Of a DNA stretch of 6,761 nucleotides, positions 4,722-6,761 are shown one piece after another. The stretch spans positions 1-6,761 of the forward strand of contig JAFTEP010000285.1 of the NCBI GenBank assembly GCA_017453605.1. The letters are read 5' to 3'. A model generated the notes under the pieces. It had not been told where the DNA came from and made no database searches. It saw only the letters and a program-made list of their open reading frames with translations. Origin of the DNA: Clostridia bacterium. Its GTDB lineage: Bacteria; Bacillota; Clostridia; Oscillospirales; SIG627. Positions within the stretch are counted from its first letter, which is position 1, and each line of letters opens with the position of its first letter. Both the position numbers and the translations under genes were made by a program.

Positions 4722-6761
4722 TCATCTGCGGCGCGCGATCCCTGTCGGTCCGAGATTTTTTGTCTCAATTTTTGCTTTTTCAAACAGCGCCCTGTCAAAA
4801 CCGTAAAGCACCGGGCATTCGTCGGACCAGTCCGTGTTGAGAGTAAATTCGAGCTTGCCGTCTTTCGCGTATGATTTCTTTCCGTCCGGGAAGAAGAGAT
4901 ACGCGCCGTCGGGAGCGTCCATCTTCACCTCTATCCCCTCCTCGTTGTCGAGGCTTCTGAGATAGGCGTGATCGCCGAAGAGCATTACTTCAAGCCCGCC
5001 GAACGTATAAACGTATTTATCCGGCGTCCGTCTTTTGCCCTTAAAAGTTATCCTCAGTTCGTTTTCTCCCGCCCCGAGGGCGCCCATATCTATGAACAGA
5101 TGGACGTTGTCACCGCGCGTGTCGAAGATCTTCACCGCTTCCGCGTCCGGCTTATCGACCGAAAACTCAAAGTCCTTCGCGAACGGGACGTCGAAAACGC
5201 CGGTCACCATCCTTTTTTTCGGAGTGCCGCTATTCGCTGAAACTGTCAGCGTGTCGCCGTCCCAAAAGGAATCGAACTCCACGTCGCGGCTTTCGACCTG
5301 CGCCGGATCCCATTCGGAGGGGTCGTGGGTGTCGGGATTCACGAGCCCGAATCTGTCGCGCCCGGCGTTTTTGAAAAGGCCGTTTTCCCACTTGACGGTA
5401 TAGTCGAAAAAGAACATCGGTCTCAGACTGCCGCGCTTTATGACCGCCAGATATTCCGGAGTGTCAGCCTCGATGCGGTCGGCGGCGTGCCCCGTCATAT
5501 TGCCGCAGACCTCGCCGAAATAATTGTCGAACTGGAAGAAATACGCCCTCTGCATATCCATGTTTTTTCTTATGTGGTATTCGGCTATATCGGCGGCGGA
5601 ACAGAACACGATCTTCTCCCTCGAGGCCTTTTTCACGACGTACCTTACCGCCGTTTCGTTGACGGCGTTCCAGTCGGCAAAGCCCCTGAACGCTTCGATC
5701 GCGAGGGTGACGCTCAGCAGCTCGTTCGAGTGCTTCGCCGCCGCGATGAAGCCGTCGAAGGCGTCGTAAAAGCGCTGTATGTGAAAATGCTCCGCCCTGT
5801 TTTCTCTGTAGCGCTGGCGCACGGAGGCGTTGGAGGGACAGCCGTCGTACGCCATGACGCTGTAGTTGCGGTTGCAGGAGGCGTTCCCCATCGAAAAGCA
5901 CATTATGTTTCTCTGTTTTCCGTTCTTCCTGAAGTCGTCGTCCGAAGGATAGAAGGGCTGGTTCGGCGCGCCGGAATGGTTGATCTTCCATCCGTCGGCG
6001 CCGTTGTCCTGCCAGTTCTGCCAGACGCAAAGGGAGGTCAGACCCCTGATCCCGTTTTTCTCAAGGATCTCTATCGTCTTGCAGTCGGGTGTGTAGCAGG
6101 CGAAAAGCTCCGGCTCGATCCCCGTCTGTTTCACGAGTTCTATCAGTTTTTCGATGCCGTTTTTCTGCGTCTCGTGATCGAGCTCGAAGACAGACTCCTG
6201 CTTTCTGCCCGGAACGAGAGTTTTCGCGTCGAAGATGACGGCGGGCCTGTCGCCGTAAAGGTGCGCGCCGCGGACGATCTTCGCGATGCTGCCGATATCC
6301 CTGTTCTCCCAGTCGTCGGAGAGGTCTATCGGGAACCAGAAATCGCCCGGCAGATCGAAGCGGTGTATCTCCTCGCCGACGGTCGGCACGTTGCAGCCGA
6401 TCCACGGAATGACGGCGCTGTACCCGCCGTCGAGCACCGCGACCTGCCTCGTTATCCTTCCGACGTCGTCCCAGATCTCGTACGAGCTCGTTCCGTCGGG
6501 CGAGGTGCGCGTCTGTCTGCCGGAGCCGCACCAGAACTCGATCTTCGTGTTGCCGGGCTCGTTGAACTCTATTTCCACCTCTCCGGCGTATATATCCCCT
6601 TCCCTGTGAAGCTCGATCTTCGTCGGCTCCGGGATCGCCGTTTCCGAAAAGCAGTTGTGAGTTACGACGAGCGCGGCGTTTTTCCCCTCGAAGCTCTTTA
6701 ACTTCACGGTCATTTTTTCGCCCCTGTCGACGATCCTCGTCGGCAGTATGATCTCGCCGTA
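4722..6761 (-). CDS. Large protein of unrecognised family, N-terminus outside the window
   Basis: An open frame running from the TGA at 4724-4722 to the right edge. An ATG at 6713 gives 663 residues. The 16 codons upstream of it stay open and read as plausible protein (ILPTRIVDRGEK), so the true start is probably beyond 6761. An AGGGG 7 bases before the ATG keeps that start possible. I do not recognise the family. Numbering from that ATG, residues 1-90 look like a beta-sandwich domain. About 95-440 alternates strands and helices, with a Trp/Asp/His-rich core (IPWIGCNVPT, CVWQNWQDNGADGWKINHSG, GNASCNRNYSVMAYDG, FQFDNYFGEVCGN), compatible with a TIM-barrel-like or carbohydrate-active fold. From 470 to the end it appears beta-rich. 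No signal peptide or membrane helix is visible in this part. The guess of polysaccharide-related activity rests on composition and layout only. Confidence 0.85.
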   Translation of the reverse strand, partial: YGEIILPTRIVDRGEKMTVKLKSFEGKNAALVVTHNCFSETAIPEPTKIELHREGDIYAGEVEIEFNEPGNTKIEFWCGSGRQTRTSPDGTSSYEIWDDVGRITRQVAVLDGGYSAVIPWIGCNVPTVGEEIHRFDLPGDFWFPIDLSDDWENRDIGSIAKIVRGAHLYGDRPAVIFDAKTLVPGRKQESVFELDHETQKNGIEKLIELVKQTGIEPELFACYTPDCKTIEILEKNGIRGLTSLCVWQNWQDNGADGWKINHSGAPNQPFYPSDDDFRKNGKQRNIMCFSMGNASCNRNYSVMAYDGCPSNASVRQRYRENRAEHFHIQRFYDAFDGFIAAAKHSNELLSVTLAIEAFRGFADWNAVNETAVRYVVKKASREKIVFCSAADIAEYHIRKNMDMQRAYFFQFDNYFGEVCGNMTGHAADRIEADTPEYLAVIKRGSLRPMFFFDYTVKWENGLFKNAGRDRFGLVNPDTHDPSEWDPAQVESRDVEFDSFWDGDTLTVSANSGTPKKRMVTGVFDVPFAKDFEFSVDKPDAEAVKIFDTRGDNVHLFIDMGALGAGENELRITFKGKRRTPDKYVYTFGGLEVMLFGDHAYLRSLDNEEGIEVKMDAPDGAYLFFPDGKKSYAKDGKLEFTLNTDWSDECPVLYGFDRALFEKAKIETKNLGPTGIARRR

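Noticed and set aside
4401..4874. A 157-codon plus-strand open frame across the start of rpsT and the following gap
   Set aside because: It runs antisense through rpsT, its promoter and the end of the next gene, and its Phe/Ser/Arg-rich translation reflects T-runs.
5325..6701. A 458-codon plus-strand open frame opposite the large minus-strand gene
   Set aside because: It is antisense to a well-formed protein. Its translation is rich in Arg, Val, Asp and Gly with no domain pattern, as expected when GC-rich third positions suppress stops on the other strand.

Overview
The window looks like a stretch of chromosome from an anaerobic Firmicute, most likely an uncultured gut-type Clostridia (an inference). 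Reasons: genes with GC-rich third positions are separated by AT-rich gaps, Shine-Dalgarno sites are strong AGGAG/GGAGG types, promoters are of the sigma-A TTGACA-N17-TATAAT type, a rubrerythrin is present, and intergenic two-hairpin repeats occur. I see no tRNA, rRNA, CRISPR array, transposase or phage gene.

Layout, left to right. Positions 1-323 have no credible gene; they hold a GC-rich two-hairpin repeat, a 7-bp triplet repeat and the terminator of the next gene. At 324-1160 (-) lies a four-helix membrane protein with a C-terminal His/Cys cluster. A divergent promoter region (1161-1356) separates it from a probable two-gene unit on the + strand: a DUF937-type protein (1357-1917) and rubrerythrin (1995-2531), ending in a bidirectional terminator (2598-2638).

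An AT-rich segment follows (about 2640-3135). It carries a small minus-strand membrane-protein gene that is split by a frame change at a run of eight T, then two tandem promoters driving an HTH-Fic protein (3136-4050). The segment from about 2598 to 4111 is closed by terminators on both sides and differs in composition from its surroundings, so it may be an acquired cassette.

The right part is on the minus strand. rpsT (ribosomal protein S20, 4265-4531) has its own promoter and terminator. A large protein of unrecognised family (4722 to the right edge) appears to run out of the window at its N-terminus.

Functionally, rpsT is core translation machinery and rubrerythrin is peroxide defence. 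The Fic protein is predicted to be a self-inhibited AMP-transferase. The other three are uncharacterised. The genes do not form one pathway. The most interesting observations are the T8 frame switch in the small membrane gene, the HTH-Fic gene with repeats embedded in its promoters, and the large unrecognised protein.
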